Program-made: the position numbers and the translations under genes
Assembly (NCBI RefSeq): GCF_013408245.1
Contig: NZ_JACBYS010000001.1
Coordinates: 1,984,001-2,048,000 of the forward strand
Reading direction: 5' to 3'
DNA from: Duganella sp. 1224
Lineage (GTDB): Bacteria > Pseudomonadota > Gammaproteobacteria > Burkholderiales > Burkholderiaceae_D
DNA: 64,000 bases
In this document: in pieces, positions 46,995 through 55,689 of the stretch
Layout of the letters: each line of letters opens with the position of its first letter
How positions within the stretch are numbered: the first letter of the stretch is position 1
The notes under the pieces: generated by a model
The model's input: only the letters and a program-made list of their open reading frames with translations
Database searches by the model: none
What the model was told of the DNA's origin: nothing

Positions 46995-48233
46995 TTATTC
47001 CTTGGTGGTGCCGGCTTTCTTGCCATCAGCAGCGGCGACTTTCTGTTCTTTTTTGGCGGCCAGTTCCGCGGCCAGCGGGTCGGCGTCCATCGGCACGATG
47101 TTCGGCGTGATCGGCGCGCCCGGTTTCACGCGCTGCAGGCCGTTGACGACGATCTTCTCGCCCGGCTTCAGGCCGTCGCGCACGATGCGCAGGCCATCGA
47201 TCTGCTGACCCAGCGTGATCGGACGGTATTCGGCCTTGTTGTCCTTGTCGACCACGAACACGAACTTGCGGTTCTGGTCGGTGTTGACGGCACGTTCGTT
47301 GATCAGCAGGGCCGACTTGGCGCCGGTGCTGCCGGCCAGCTGCACGCGGGCGAACAGGCCGGGCACCAGGGCGCCGTCGGCGTTGGCCAGGATGGCGCGC
47401 ATGCGCACCGAGCCGCTGCGCACGTCCAGCTGGTTGTCGACGAATTCCAGCTTGCCTTCGTGCGGGAAGCCGGTTTCGTTGGCCAGGCCGATCTTGACGG
47501 TGGCCGGCTTGCCCTGGTGGGCGGCGGCGCCGACGCGCAGGTAGGTGTCTTCGTCACCGTCGAACGAGGCGTAGATCTGGTCCAGCGATACCACCGAGGT
47601 CAGCACGGCCGACTGGTCGACCAGGTTGCCCAGCGTGATTTCCGCTTTCGACACGCGGCCGTTGATCGGCGAGGTGACCTGGGTGTAGCTCAGGTTCAGC
47701 TTGGCGGTTTCATACTGCGCCTGGGCGGCCTTGGCGTCGGCGTCGAGCTGCTTGTAGCTGGATGCCGAGGCGTCGTATTCGCGCTGGGCGATGGCCTTGT
47801 CGGCCAGCAGTTTTTCCGCACGCACCAGTTCCACCTTGGCCAGGTCGGCCTTGGCGCGCGCCGAATTGGCGGCGGCTTCGGCGCGGGCGGCTTCGGCCTG
47901 GAACGGGCGCTGGTCGATCACGAACAGCACGTCGCCCTTCTTGACCTGCGAGCCCGGCTTGAAGTTGATGGCGGTGATGTAGCCGCTGACGCGCGGACGG
48001 ATCTGCACCTGGTCGATGGCTTCCAGGCGGCCCGAGAACTCCTGGGTTTCGGTGATGGTTTTCTCGACCACGGCAGCGGCCGATACCGGCGGACCGCCGG
48101 CGCCCGCAGGCGCTTCGGCGGCTTTGCTGTTGGCATCGCCGCAGCCGGAAAGAGAGATTGCGGCCAGGCCCGCCAGTGCCATCGCGGCGGCCAGCGGCCG
48201 GGCAACAGCAGTCATTGATTTAATGGTTTTCAT
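46995..48233 (-). CDS. RND efflux periplasmic adaptor lipoprotein (AcrA/MexA-type)
   Basis: About 412 residues from ATG 48233, preceded by AAGGA at 6 bases. The lipobox LAAISLSGCGD places the lipidated Cys near residue 31. The biotinyl-lipoyl halves (VQIRPRVSGYITAINFKPGSQVKKGDVLFVID and LNLSYTQVTSPINGRVSKAEITLGNLVD) flank an alpha-hairpin, followed by beta-barrel and membrane-proximal domains. It is the first gene of the operon. The C-terminal tail is Lys-rich (KKEQKVAAADGKKAG). Confidence 0.93.
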   Translation of the reverse strand: MKTIKSMTAVARPLAAAMALAGLAAISLSGCGDANSKAAEAPAGAGGPPVSAAAVVEKTITETQEFSGRLEAIDQVQIRPRVSGYITAINFKPGSQVKKGDVLFVIDQRPFQAEAARAEAAANSARAKADLAKVELVRAEKLLADKAIAQREYDASASSYKQLDADAKAAQAQYETAKLNLSYTQVTSPINGRVSKAEITLGNLVDQSAVLTSVVSLDQIYASFDGDEDTYLRVGAAAHQGKPATVKIGLANETGFPHEGKLEFVDNQLDVRSGSVRMRAILANADGALVPGLFARVQLAGSTGAKSALLINERAVNTDQNRKFVFVVDKDNKAEYRPITLGQQIDGLRIVRDGLKPGEKIVVNGLQRVKPGAPITPNIVPMDADPLAAELAAKKEQKVAAADGKKAGTTKE

Positions 48234-48376
48234 CTTTATTCCTTTTTGTATGAAAATAATTAATTGAAAAGGCGGCACCGGGCGATCTCAGCGAAAATCG
48301 AGAAAACACGGTACTAGCGCCCCGCCGGCAAGCCAGTGGGGACGTGACTCAGTTACTGCTTAATGGGTGGGGAATC

Positions 48377-49243
48377 CTATGCGGCTGGCGGCGTCTCGGA
48401 CCGTTCCAGGCCAGCGACAAAGCTGGCGATTTCTCCCAATGCCTGACAACGGCAGGCACATTCGTTGCGTGCCCCTGCATCCTTCAGGGGCGCCGGCTGC
48501 ATGCGCCGGACCGTGGTTTTGACGCCGCAGCCGATCAGTTTGGCACCATACTGTTCGGCCTCATCGCGCAGCGGATCGTCCTCGGTGGACAGGATCAGCG
48601 CCGGCGGCAGGTTCTTCAGGCGGCTCGATTGCAGCGGCGAGGCGTACGGGTGGGTGCGGTCGGCGGCGTTGGGCAGGTAGCCGCGGTAGGCCTTGGCGCA
48701 GGCGTCGGCCACGTCCAGCAGCTCCGGTTCGGCCTGGATCTCGCGCATCGAGCAGGTGCTCAGGCCCGGATCGAGCATCGGCATCACCAGCACCTGGCCG
48801 GCCAGCGCCGGACCGCCGCGGTCGCGCGACATCAACGCGCAGACGGCGGCCAGGTTGGCGCCCGCCTCGATCCCCGCCACCAGCAGTTGCTTGCCGGTCC
48901 AGCCCAGCTTGGTCTTGTTCTTCTTGGCCCACAGCAGCACCGCGTGCGCGTCTTCCACCGCTGCCGGGAACGGCTTTTCGGTGGCCAGCGTATAGGCCGA
49001 TGCTAGCACCGCCATGTGCGGGCTGTCGTCTGCCAAATGACGCAGGAACATGTCCGCGTCTTCCAGATCACCGCCGACAAAGCCGCCGGCGTGGAAGAAG
49101 ACCAGCAGCATGTCGCGCTTGGCGCCGGCATCGCCGCTGGTGTAGAGTCGCGCCGCCAGCGGACCCTCGGCGCCCTTCACTTCCAGGCCGCGGATCTTCA
49201 GTTGGTCCGACAGGGTCGGCAGCTTCTCTACTGGATTGTTCAT
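48377..49243 (-). CDS. Alpha/beta-hydrolase of the HSL (GDxG) esterase type
   Basis: A 288-residue hydrolase. The oxyanion motif reads FFHAGGFVGGDLED (HAGG instead of HGGG). The nucleophile region LLVAGIEAGANLAAVCAL has GIEAG where GDSAG is usual, so the nucleophilic Ser is replaced by Glu and the motif is degenerate. The acid appears in LSTEDDPLRDEAEQYG. Loss of the serine suggests a non-hydrolytic or altered role. Its ATG overlaps the stop of the small upstream gene (ATGA). Confidence 0.75.
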   Translation of the reverse strand: MNNPVEKLPTLSDQLKIRGLEVKGAEGPLAARLYTSGDAGAKRDMLLVFFHAGGFVGGDLEDADMFLRHLADDSPHMAVLASAYTLATEKPFPAAVEDAHAVLLWAKKNKTKLGWTGKQLLVAGIEAGANLAAVCALMSRDRGGPALAGQVLVMPMLDPGLSTCSMREIQAEPELLDVADACAKAYRGYLPNAADRTHPYASPLQSSRLKNLPPALILSTEDDPLRDEAEQYGAKLIGCGVKTTVRRMQPAPLKDAGARNECACRCQALGEIASFVAGLERSETPPAA

Positions 49244-49449
49244 TGTTGCACCGTACCCGATTCGTTGGAGGACAACATGTTAGCAGGGTCGCAGGCGGTC
49301 TCGCCGCTCGCCACCAGCGTCAGGGCGCGCACGCCGCGAACTTCCGCCTTGGCGGTATGAGAGTAAGCGTCGGTATATACCACGCCTGCCAGTGCCACCG
49401 ACGTCAGCGCCAGTGCGATCGTTGCAAAAATTGCATCCCGATATTTCAT
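49240..49449 (-). CDS. Small exported hypothetical protein
   Basis: A 69-residue protein with an N-terminal hydrophobic segment (AIFATIALALTSVALAGVVY) that could be a signal peptide or anchor, and a tail with KAEVRGVRALTLVASGETACDPANM. A GGAGG ribosome-binding site precedes it. It is translationally coupled to the downstream alpha/beta-hydrolase gene by an ATGA overlap, so both are probably expressed together. No family recognised. Confidence 0.6.
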   Translation of the reverse strand: MKYRDAIFATIALALTSVALAGVVYTDAYSHTAKAEVRGVRALTLVASGETACDPANMLSSNESGTVQQ

Positions 49450-49572
49450 GATAAGTCCTCCTTTCTTCGTCTTTTACTTTGTGCAGTACAGCAATCTTAA
49501 ACTTGATCTACAATCCGATAAATACGGCAAAGTCGAATTGATTGTTCAGAATCACGAACAATAGGACCAGAA

Positions 49573-50523
49573 ATGAATAAACTTCAAGCGATGGAAGTGT
49601 TTGTGCAGGTGGTGGACGCTGGCGGCTTCACGCGCGCGGCCGATACCATGCAACTGCCCAAGGCCACCGTCTCCACCCTCATCCAGCAGCTGGAAACCAC
49701 GCTGGCGGTCAAGCTGCTGCACCGGACCACGCGCCACGTCAGCGTCACCGCCGACGGCGCGGCCTACTATGAGCGCTGCCTGCGCATCCTGTCCGACGTG
49801 CGCGAGGCCGAGGAATCACTGTCGCGCACCCGGCTCAGCCCCTCCGGGCGGCTGCGGGTGGACGCCCCCACCGGCCTGGCCAGCGACGTCATCGTGCCGG
49901 CGCTGCCGCAGTTCTTTGCGTTGTACCCGGACATACAGCTGGAACTGGGCTGCAGCGACCGCCCAGTGGACCTGGTCGAGGAAGGCGTGGACTGCGCGGT
50001 GCGCGGCGGCGCGCTGGGCGACTCCAGCCTGATCGCGCGCCGGGTCGGCATCCTGCACTTCGTCACCTGCGCCTCGCCGGCCTACCTGGCGCGCTATGGC
50101 CGCCCGGCGCATCCCAACGACCTGCTGCGCCACCGCTGCGTGAATTACTTCTCCGCCCGCACCGGCAAGATCTACGACTGGGACTTTACGCGCGACGGCG
50201 AACGGGTGCAGGTCGCCCTGCCCGGCTCGATCGCGCTGAACGACAGCAACGCCTACATTGCCGCCGGCGTGGCCGGGCTGGGCATCGTCCAGATGCCCAA
50301 CTTCATGATGGAGCCGATGGTCAAGGACGGCCGCTTTGAACTGATCCTGGAAGACTGGATCAGCGACCCGCTGCCGATCCACGTGGTGTATCCGCAGAAC
50401 CGCCACCTGTCGGCCAAGGTGCGCGTGTTTGTCGAATGGGTCGCCGAACTGTTTTCCAATCACCCCGGCATGCGCCTGCCGAAGATCGCCGCGCGCGCCA
50501 CACCGTTAGAGGTAGCCATATGA
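49573..50523 (+). CDS. LysR-family transcriptional regulator
   Basis: A 316-residue LTTR with the helix-turn-helix MNKLQAMEVFVQVVDAGGFTRAADTMQLPKATVSTLIQQLETTL at the N terminus and a periplasmic-binding-protein-like effector domain (SGRLRVDAPTGLASDVIVPALPQFFALYPDIQLELG). It resembles the CrgA/DsdC-like clade with P-D-IQLELG. Its stop overlaps the start of the downstream hydroxyacid dehydrogenase (ATGA). Unusually for a LysR gene it is co-directional with its probable target, so it may act on its own promoter region or elsewhere. Confidence 0.9.
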   Translation: MNKLQAMEVFVQVVDAGGFTRAADTMQLPKATVSTLIQQLETTLAVKLLHRTTRHVSVTADGAAYYERCLRILSDVREAEESLSRTRLSPSGRLRVDAPTGLASDVIVPALPQFFALYPDIQLELGCSDRPVDLVEEGVDCAVRGGALGDSSLIARRVGILHFVTCASPAYLARYGRPAHPNDLLRHRCVNYFSARTGKIYDWDFTRDGERVQVALPGSIALNDSNAYIAAGVAGLGIVQMPNFMMEPMVKDGRFELILEDWISDPLPIHVVYPQNRHLSAKVRVFVEWVAELFSNHPGMRLPKIAARATPLEVAI

Positions 50524-51491
50524 CTGAACCCCACCGCATCGTCTTCCTGGACCGCGACAGCGTGATCGCCAACGTGCGCAAGCCGGCGTTTGCGCACCAA
50601 TGGACCGAGTATCCGGCCACGCGCGCCGGCGAGGCCCTCCAGCGCCTGCGCGACGCCCGCGCCACCATCGCCATCACCAACAAGGTGCCGCTCACTGCCG
50701 ACGACCTGGCCCAGTTGCCGGACCTGAAGCTGATCGCGGTGGCGGCCACGGGCACCAACATCGTCGACCTGGCGGCGGCCACGGAACGCGGCATCGTCGT
50801 CACCAACATCCGCAACTACGCGGTGCACACGCTGCCCGAGCACACTTTCGCGTTGATCCTGGCGCTGCGCCGGCAGCTGATCGCCTACCGCGCCGATATC
50901 GAGGCGGGGCTGTGGGAAAAATCGGAGCGTTTCTGCCTGTTTGGCCATCCGGTTTCGGACCTGGCCGGCAGCCGCCTGGGCCTGTTCGGCTACGGCGCGC
51001 TGGGCAAGGCCACCGCGCGGATCGCGCGCGCCTTCGGCATGGAAGTCATCGTCCACAACCGCTCGCCGCTGCCGGACGCCGACGCCGACGGCGTGCGCGA
51101 AGCCAGCTTCGATGAGGTGCTGGAGACCTCGGACGTGATCAGCCTGCACCTGCCGCTGACCGACCAGACCCGCAACATGATCAGCGCCAAGGAACTGATA
51201 CGCATGAAGCGCAACGCCCTGCTGATCAACACCGCGCGCGGCGGCCTGGTGGACGAGGTGGCGCTGGCCGACGCCCTGCGCAGCGGCCTGATCGCCGGCG
51301 CCGGCTTCGACGTGCTGGTGACGGAGCCGCCGCCGGCCGACAACGCGCTGCTCAAGCTGCGCCTGCCCAACTTCATCCTGACGCCGCATTCGGCCTGGGC
51401 CAGCGCGCAGGCGATGCAGACGCTGGTCGATCAGCTGATCGACAACATCGAGGCATGGGCGGCCGGCGCGCCGCGCAACGTGGTTATTTAA
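50520..51491 (+). CDS. D-2-hydroxyacid dehydrogenase (glycerate/phosphoglycerate-dehydrogenase-like)
   Basis: A 323-residue NAD-dependent dehydrogenase from ATG 50520, with AGAGGT as ribosome-binding site. The Rossmann motif [21 protein letters not shown], the catalytic Arg in [12 protein letters not shown], the Glu in VTEPP and the His in LTPHSAWAS are all in the expected order. HprA-type enzymes reduce hydroxypyruvate or glyoxylate. It overlaps the LysR gene by 4 bases and ends 8 bases inside the convergent FKBP gene. Confidence 0.9.
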   Translation: MTEPHRIVFLDRDSVIANVRKPAFAHQWTEYPATRAGEALQRLRDARATIAITNKVPLTADDLAQLPDLKLIAVAATGTNIVDLAAATERGIVVTNIRNYAVHTLPEHTFALILALRRQLIAYRADIEAGLWEKSERFCLFGHPVSDLAGSRLGLFGYGALGKATARIARAFGMEVIVHNRSPLPDADADGVREASFDEVLETSDVISLHLPLTDQTRNMISAKELIRMKRNALLINTARGGLVDEVALADALRSGLIAGAGFDVLVTEPPPADNALLKLRLPNFILTPHSAWASAQAMQTLVDQLIDNIEAWAAGAPRNVVI

Positions 51492-51963
51492 CGTCCAGCA
51501 GTTCGACGTCGAAGATCAGCGTGGCGTTGGGCGGAATCGGACCGGCGCCGCTTTCGCCATAGCCCATGTTGGCTGGCACGATCAGCGTGCGCTTGCCGCC
51601 CACCTTCATGCCCTGCACGCCCTCGTCCCAGCCCGGGATGACCTGGCCGGCGCCGAGGCGGAAGCTGAACGGCTCGCGGCCGATCGACGAATCGAACTGC
51701 GCGCCGTGCTGTTGCGGCGCGTCCGGCACGTACAGCCAGCCGGTGTAATTGACCACGGCGGTGGTGCCGGCGGTGGCTTCCTTGCCGGTGCCCGTCACGG
51801 CGTCGTTCTTTTGCAGCGCCGCGACCGTGCCGGTGGCGGCTGGCGCCGGGGCCGCAGCCGCCGCGGATGCCGATGCGGCTTCAGGCGCCTTGGCGCGTTC
51901 GCAGCCGGCCAGGGTAAAGGCCAGCGACAGGCCGATCGCGCAGGAGGAAATCAGGTGTTTCAT
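51484..51963 (-). CDS. FKBP-type peptidyl-prolyl isomerase lipoprotein
   Basis: A 159-residue protein with a lipobox [10 protein letters not shown] (Cys about residue 21), an Ala/Pro-rich linker ([14 protein letters not shown]) and a C-terminal FKBP domain: [58 protein letters not shown] and [13 protein letters not shown]. It catalyses Pro isomerisation and would sit at the periplasmic face. It overlaps the convergent dehydrogenase by 8 bases. Confidence 0.92.
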   Translation of the reverse strand: MKHLISSCAIGLSLAFTLAGCERAKAPEAASASAAAAAPAPAATGTVAALQKNDAVTGTGKEATAGTTAVVNYTGWLYVPDAPQQHGAQFDSSIGREPFSFRLGAGQVIPGWDEGVQGMKVGGKRTLIVPANMGYGESGAGPIPPNATLIFDVELLDVK

Positions 51964-51993
51964 GGTGTCTTTCGTGTTGATGAGGGCCGCAGC

Positions 51994-52482
51994 TTACACG
52001 ATATTCACGTGGTCCACGCGCAAATGATGCTGCTGGTCGAACGACCACACGGTTTCGTAATCGACTTCAAACAGATGACCATCCGGATCCTTGAAGTAGC
52101 CGGCCACGCCCCAGTGGGTGCGGGTGGCCGGCTTGACGATCTCCCCGCCCGCCTCCGCCGCCCTGGCCAGAATGCGCGGCACGTCTGCCGCGCTGCGCGC
52201 CAGGTGAATCAGCGCCACGCCGGAGAAACCCGGCTTGCCGGTATCCGCCGCCTGCGCGTCGCGCGCGAAATCGTCGCGGTTGATCAGGCAGATCGCGTAA
52301 CCGCCCATGTTGAACTTGACGAAGCCGTCGTTGCTGGTCGGCGAACGGCTCCAGCCCAGCGCCGTATAAAAGCGCGCCGACCGTGCCACGTCCGCCACGC
52401 CCAGCAGCACCAGGTGGATGCGCTGGCTCGGCGCCACCGATGCCGTCGCCTTGAAGATATGCCCGACTGGCTGCTCCAGCAT
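51994..52482 (-). CDS. VOC-family (glyoxalase/bleomycin-resistance) protein
   Basis: A 162-residue protein with two beta-alpha-beta-beta-beta modules: IHLVLLGVADVARSARFYTALGWSRS and the second module ending GVAGYFKDPDGHLFEVDYE with the conserved metal-ligand Glu. It starts one base before the stop of lldD, so it is the second gene of a lactate operon. A role in removing methylglyoxal-related metabolites is a guess. Confidence 0.85.
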   Translation of the reverse strand: MLEQPVGHIFKATASVAPSQRIHLVLLGVADVARSARFYTALGWSRSPTSNDGFVKFNMGGYAICLINRDDFARDAQAADTGKPGFSGVALIHLARSAADVPRILARAAEAGGEIVKPATRTHWGVAGYFKDPDGHLFEVDYETVWSFDQQHHLRVDHVNIV

Positions 52483-53628
52483 TCAGAAACTCCCCGGTAA
52501 AAGAATGTTCTTGTCGACCTGGCGCACGTCGCGCAGACCGCAGAAAGCCATGGTCAGATCCAGCTCGTTGCGGATGATGTCCAGGCATTTGCTCACGCCC
52601 TGTTCGCCCATCGCCCCCAGCCCGTACAGGAAGGGCCGGCCGATGTACACGCCCTGCGCGCCCAGCGCCAGCGCCTTGATCACATCCTGGCCGGAGCGGA
52701 TGCCGCCGTCCATGTGCACCTCGATCTGCTTGCCGACCGCGTCCACGATGCGCGGCAGCGCGGCGATCGACGACTCGGCGCCATCGAGCTGGCGGCCGCC
52801 GTGGTTGGAGACGATCAGCGCATCGGCGCCGCTGTCCACGCACAGGCGCGCGTCCTCCGCGTCCATGATGCCCTTGATAATCAGCTTGCCGCCCCAGCGC
52901 TGCTTGATCCACTCCACGTCCTTCCACGACAGGCTCAAGTCGAACTGCTGCGACGTCCACGACGACAGCGACGACATATCCGACACCGACGTCGCATGGC
53001 CGACGATATTGCCGAAGCTGCGGCGTTGCGTGCCCAGCATGCCCAGGCACCAGCGCGGCTTGGTGGCCAGGTTGATGAGGTTGGGAATGGTCAGCTTGGG
53101 CGGCGCCGACAGGCCGTTGCGGAGATCCTTGTGGCGCTGGCCCAGCACCTGCAGGTCCAGCGTCAGCACCAGCGCCGCGCAGCGCGCCGCCTTGGCGCGG
53201 TCGATCAGGCGGTTGATGAAATCGCGGTCCTTCATCACGTACAGCTGGAACCAGAATGGCTTGCTGGTGTGGGCCGCGATGTCCTCGATCGAACAGATGC
53301 TCATGGTCGACAGCGTGAATGGCACGCCGAATTTTTCCGCCGCCCTGGCGGCGAGGATTTCGCCATCGGCATGCTGCATGCCGGTCAGGCCGGTGGGCGC
53401 CAACGCCACCGGCATTGCCACCGGCTGGCCGACCATCGTGCTGGCCAGCGAACGGTTTTCCAGGTTGACGGCCACGCGCTGGCGGAATTTGATCTTCCCG
53501 AAGTCTTCGGTATTGGCACGGTAGGTGGATTCGGTCCACGAACCAGCATCGGCGTAATCGTAAAACATGCGCGGCACGCGTTTTTTCGCCAGCACGCGCA
53601 GGTCTTCAATAGTGGTGATGATGGCCAT
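52483..53628 (-). CDS. lldD: FMN-dependent L-lactate dehydrogenase
   Basis: A 381-residue alpha-hydroxyacid oxidoreductase. The N terminus MAIITTIEDLRVLAKKRVPRMFYDYADAGSW, the FMN-binding VALAPTGLTGMQH, and the catalytic region LIVSNHGGRQLDGAESS with the active-site His followed by VHMDGGIRSGQDVIKALALGAQGVYIGRPFLYG identify the LldD group. It oxidises L-lactate to pyruvate, feeding electrons to the respiratory chain. It is the first gene of a two-gene unit with a VOC protein. Confidence 0.9.
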   Translation of the reverse strand: MAIITTIEDLRVLAKKRVPRMFYDYADAGSWTESTYRANTEDFGKIKFRQRVAVNLENRSLASTMVGQPVAMPVALAPTGLTGMQHADGEILAARAAEKFGVPFTLSTMSICSIEDIAAHTSKPFWFQLYVMKDRDFINRLIDRAKAARCAALVLTLDLQVLGQRHKDLRNGLSAPPKLTIPNLINLATKPRWCLGMLGTQRRSFGNIVGHATSVSDMSSLSSWTSQQFDLSLSWKDVEWIKQRWGGKLIIKGIMDAEDARLCVDSGADALIVSNHGGRQLDGAESSIAALPRIVDAVGKQIEVHMDGGIRSGQDVIKALALGAQGVYIGRPFLYGLGAMGEQGVSKCLDIIRNELDLTMAFCGLRDVRQVDKNILLPGSF

Positions 53629-53814
53629 CCGTCTCCCCCGTTCTTATGATCAACAGATCATCGGGGATTTCGCGGCAAAAGCCAAGTTCCCGGACCCGTT
53701 CGCACATAGTCCAACCGCAAAAATCGTCGCCGTTATAATTGACTAGATTTCCAAATGGCAATCAATCATATAATTTGACAACTACCGCTATGCGTGCCGG
53801 ACTGAAGGACGTCA

Positions 53815-53919
53815 ATGTTGTGCACTATTCTTTTTTCACTGCTCCCCCCCCCCCCCACTTGCCAGAAGAAGGATGTGCCAGACGAAGCCAATGGCAAAGC
53901 TCCTCCCGTCCGCCATTAG
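53815..53919 (+). CDS. Tiny lipoprotein-like ORF containing a 13-C tract
   Basis: A 34-codon ORF missed by length filters. An AAGGA ribosome-binding site lies 5 bases upstream of ATG 53815. The product starts with a short hydrophobic stretch (MLCTILFSLL), continues with four prolines encoded by the C tract, then T-C and a polar tail (QKKDVPDEANGKAPPVRH). The TC boundary resembles a lipobox, LxxC. A change of one base in the C tract would shift the frame and abolish the tail, so the ORF could be phase-variable or simply a decayed remnant. Low-GC context. Confidence 0.35.
   Translation: MLCTILFSLLPPPPTCQKKDVPDEANGKAPPVRH
53844..53856 (+). repeat. Homopolymer tract of 13 C
   Basis: An uninterrupted run of 13 cytosines, exceptional for this window. 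It lies inside the tiny lipoprotein-like ORF and about 110 bases upstream of the next gene. Length variation in such tracts is a known phase-variation mechanism; a sequencing artefact is also possible. Confidence 0.9.
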
Positions 53920-53967
53920 CTCTAGCATTGGCACTGCCTCATCCGATTTCCCTAACCGCGTTCGCAC

Positions 53968-54771
53968 ATGAATGAATTCACCGAACACTATATCGCTACA
54001 GGATATTCAGGGCCTTTTTTAAAACCCACGTTAGAAAAGCTGGCAGAAATCTGGTTTGACATAACAGATGACATATCCCGCTCCCTGGAGAAATGGGAAA
54101 AGTTGGGCTTCATTAAGCTCGAACCGCCAGGCGACCATATTGTGGACCTAGCTGCCGAGCGGAGCGACCTGCCAAGGTCCGCCGCAGCGATAGGTGCTTC
54201 GCTGGTTATCTATAAACCATGGCCGTCGCCTCCTGAGCCAGTTTATCTCGCGCCAAAATCTCTCTCTGCGCGTACGCTGGCCTGGTTTGAACCAAGAACC
54301 GGAAGCGTCAAGCTTGTACTGCCAGACTTATCCGGCCTGCCGTCCACACAGATAGGACCGATAACGCATCACGCTGCGCGATTGCAACAGGCAGCGACAC
54401 ACGACCTTACAACTTCAGTCTCCCACTGGCAGGAAAACGGTTTTGTGCTGCTCGGAACTTCGGACGTCGTCGGGAAAAATGATGACATGAGCCTCTTTGA
54501 TCGATTACACATGTCGGCGCTGTCCGCCGGTGCCTCACTCGTGTTTGTCCAGATCACGCCTGCGAAGGTGCGCAGTATCAAACGTCATGCCAGCGGTCGC
54601 ATTGACATGGATGCGGTGCTAGCGGACATGCCATCCAAAGCATACCCGAAGGGAAATTCCATCATACAGGTCGCATTTCTTGCCCCTGTGTCGTTCCGAG
54701 CACAAGCATCCGCGGAATTGAAGGAATACACAACCGTCATATACGTCTATCCGGATACTGAGATCCCATAG
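53968..54771 (+). CDS. Unknown protein with two internally related halves
   Basis: A 267-residue protein of clearly lower GC than its neighbours. The N-terminal half (SRSLEKWEKLGFIKLEPP ... AAAIGASLVIYKPWPS) and the C-terminal half (TTSVSHWQENGFVLLGTS ... ALSAGASLVFVQITPA) align with each other: a helix with W, a GF-hydrophobic strand, then xGASLV. This indicates an internal domain duplication. There is no signal peptide or membrane helix. Start ATG 53968 lacks a good ribosome-binding site. It lies beside a tRNA array, a typical site for acquired DNA. No family recognised. Confidence 0.6.
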   Translation: MNEFTEHYIATGYSGPFLKPTLEKLAEIWFDITDDISRSLEKWEKLGFIKLEPPGDHIVDLAAERSDLPRSAAAIGASLVIYKPWPSPPEPVYLAPKSLSARTLAWFEPRTGSVKLVLPDLSGLPSTQIGPITHHAARLQQAATHDLTTSVSHWQENGFVLLGTSDVVGKNDDMSLFDRLHMSALSAGASLVFVQITPAKVRSIKRHASGRIDMDAVLADMPSKAYPKGNSIIQVAFLAPVSFRAQASAELKEYTTVIYVYPDTEIP

Positions 54772-54806
54772 ACCGTTTGGCGCGCATCCGATATGCCGCG
54801 AAATAA

Positions 54807-54842
54807 AAAAAGGCCTGGAAGCAGATGCTTCCAGGCCTTTTT
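54807..54842. terminator. Bidirectional rho-independent terminator
   Basis: A perfect 12-bp core stem (AGGCCTGGAAGC with GCTTCCAGGCCT) around a 4-base loop, with A runs on one side and T runs on the other. On the minus strand it ends the tRNA-Arg transcript; on the plus strand it would end the two-repeat gene. Confidence 0.9.
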
Positions 54843-54850
54843 CTTATTAC

Positions 54851-54927
54851 TGGTGCGGCTGGCAGGAATCGAACCCACGACCCCTTGGTTCGTAGCCAAG
54901 TACTCTATCCAGCTGAGCTACAGCCGC
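54851..54927 (-). tRNA. tRNA-Arg(ACG), copy 3 of the array
   Basis: A 77-base cloverleaf on the minus strand. Acceptor GCGGCTG pairs with CAGCCGC before ACCA; the anticodon loop CTACGAA in the CTTGG/CCAAG stem gives anticodon ACG; the T arm has GGTTCGATTCC. CCA is encoded. Confidence 0.95.
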
Positions 54928-54990
54928 TTAACTTTTACAACTTCTACTACCATCAAGCAAACTCGACAGCTTGCTTGACTTACCAAAATC

Positions 54991-55067
54991 TGGTGCGGCT
55001 GGCAGGAATCGAACCCACGACCCCTTGGTTCGTAGCCAAGTACTCTATCCAGCTGAGCTACAGCCGC
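54991..55067 (-). tRNA. tRNA-Arg(ACG), copy 2 of the array
   Basis: Identical in sequence to the flanking copies (77 bases, anticodon ACG, encoded CCA). It is separated from the next copy by 63 AT-rich bases. Confidence 0.95.
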
Positions 55068-55139
55068 GCAAAACAAGATTATAACAGCACTTTCTTGTTT
55101 GAAAACAGAAGAATCTTCCAACTCTTCCGGTGAAACTGA

Positions 55140-55216
55140 TGGTGCGGCTGGCAGGAATCGAACCCACGACCCCTTGGTTCGTAGCCAAGTACTCTATCCA
55201 GCTGAGCTACAGCCGC
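55140..55216 (-). tRNA. tRNA-Arg(ACG), copy 1 of the array
   Basis: Identical 77-base tRNA-Arg with anticodon ACG and encoded CCA, the promoter-proximal copy. The 194 bases between it and the next gene (55217-55410) contain its presumed promoter and no coding region that I can support. Confidence 0.95.
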
Positions 55217-55410
55217 ACTGTGCAAGCATTATAAAGCATTAATTTCCTTTTGCAAAGTTTGATAATTTCTACCATTTAATCGGTCCGGCGCACGAAACAC
55301 CGAATCAATCGCTTTGCAAAACGGCTTTACAGCAAGCCTTTCAAACAGCGTGCCGTTCGAAAGAAGCAGCATTATAGGGACACTCCCCTGGCTTGTCCAG
55401 CACTCTGTCA

Positions 55411-55638
55411 TCAGGTGCCGAACTCGGCCGCCGCCTTGGCCGACCATAGCGCCTCGTTGTAAGACGGATACGGATCACCATAGCAATCGACGTGGCCATC
55501 GGCGCCGACGAACTTGATCCACCAGCCAGCGCTGTCCGACAACAACGCGATATCGCCCTCGCGGCAGTGTCCGCCGATCTCCTCGCCGGCGGCCAGGACC
55601 ACGATCTTCACCTTGCGGTGCTTGATGACTTCAGCCAT
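55411..55638 (-). CDS. Small hypothetical protein
   Basis: A 75-residue, probably cytoplasmic protein (KVKIVVLAAGEEIGGHCREGDIALLSDSAGWWIKFVGADGHVDCYGDPYPSYNEALWSAKAAAEFG). It looks like a compact beta-rich fold with aromatic residues and two cysteines. A GAGGAAAA ribosome-binding site precedes the start. Codon use is high-GC like the host. I do not recognise a family. Its 5' leader lies antisense to a candidate small RNA promoter region. Confidence 0.65.
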   Translation of the reverse strand: MAEVIKHRKVKIVVLAAGEEIGGHCREGDIALLSDSAGWWIKFVGADGHVDCYGDPYPSYNEALWSAKAAAEFGT

Positions 55639-55689
55639 GTTTTCCTCGCTTCATTCATGCCAGTGATTGCGCACATTACCAATCTAAAT

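Noticed and set aside
53739..53975. A 78-codon open frame spanning the C tract
   Set aside because: No ribosome-binding site, no recognisable features, and a better supported short ORF uses another frame.
54793..55133. Open frames with a repeated GIEPTTPWFVAKY-type peptide
   Set aside because: They are read-throughs of the tRNA-Arg genes, a common false annotation.
54851..55216. Three regularly spaced 77-base repeats resembling a CRISPR array
   Set aside because: The repeats are complete tRNA-Arg cloverleafs with encoded CCA, the spacers differ in length, and no cas gene is present.
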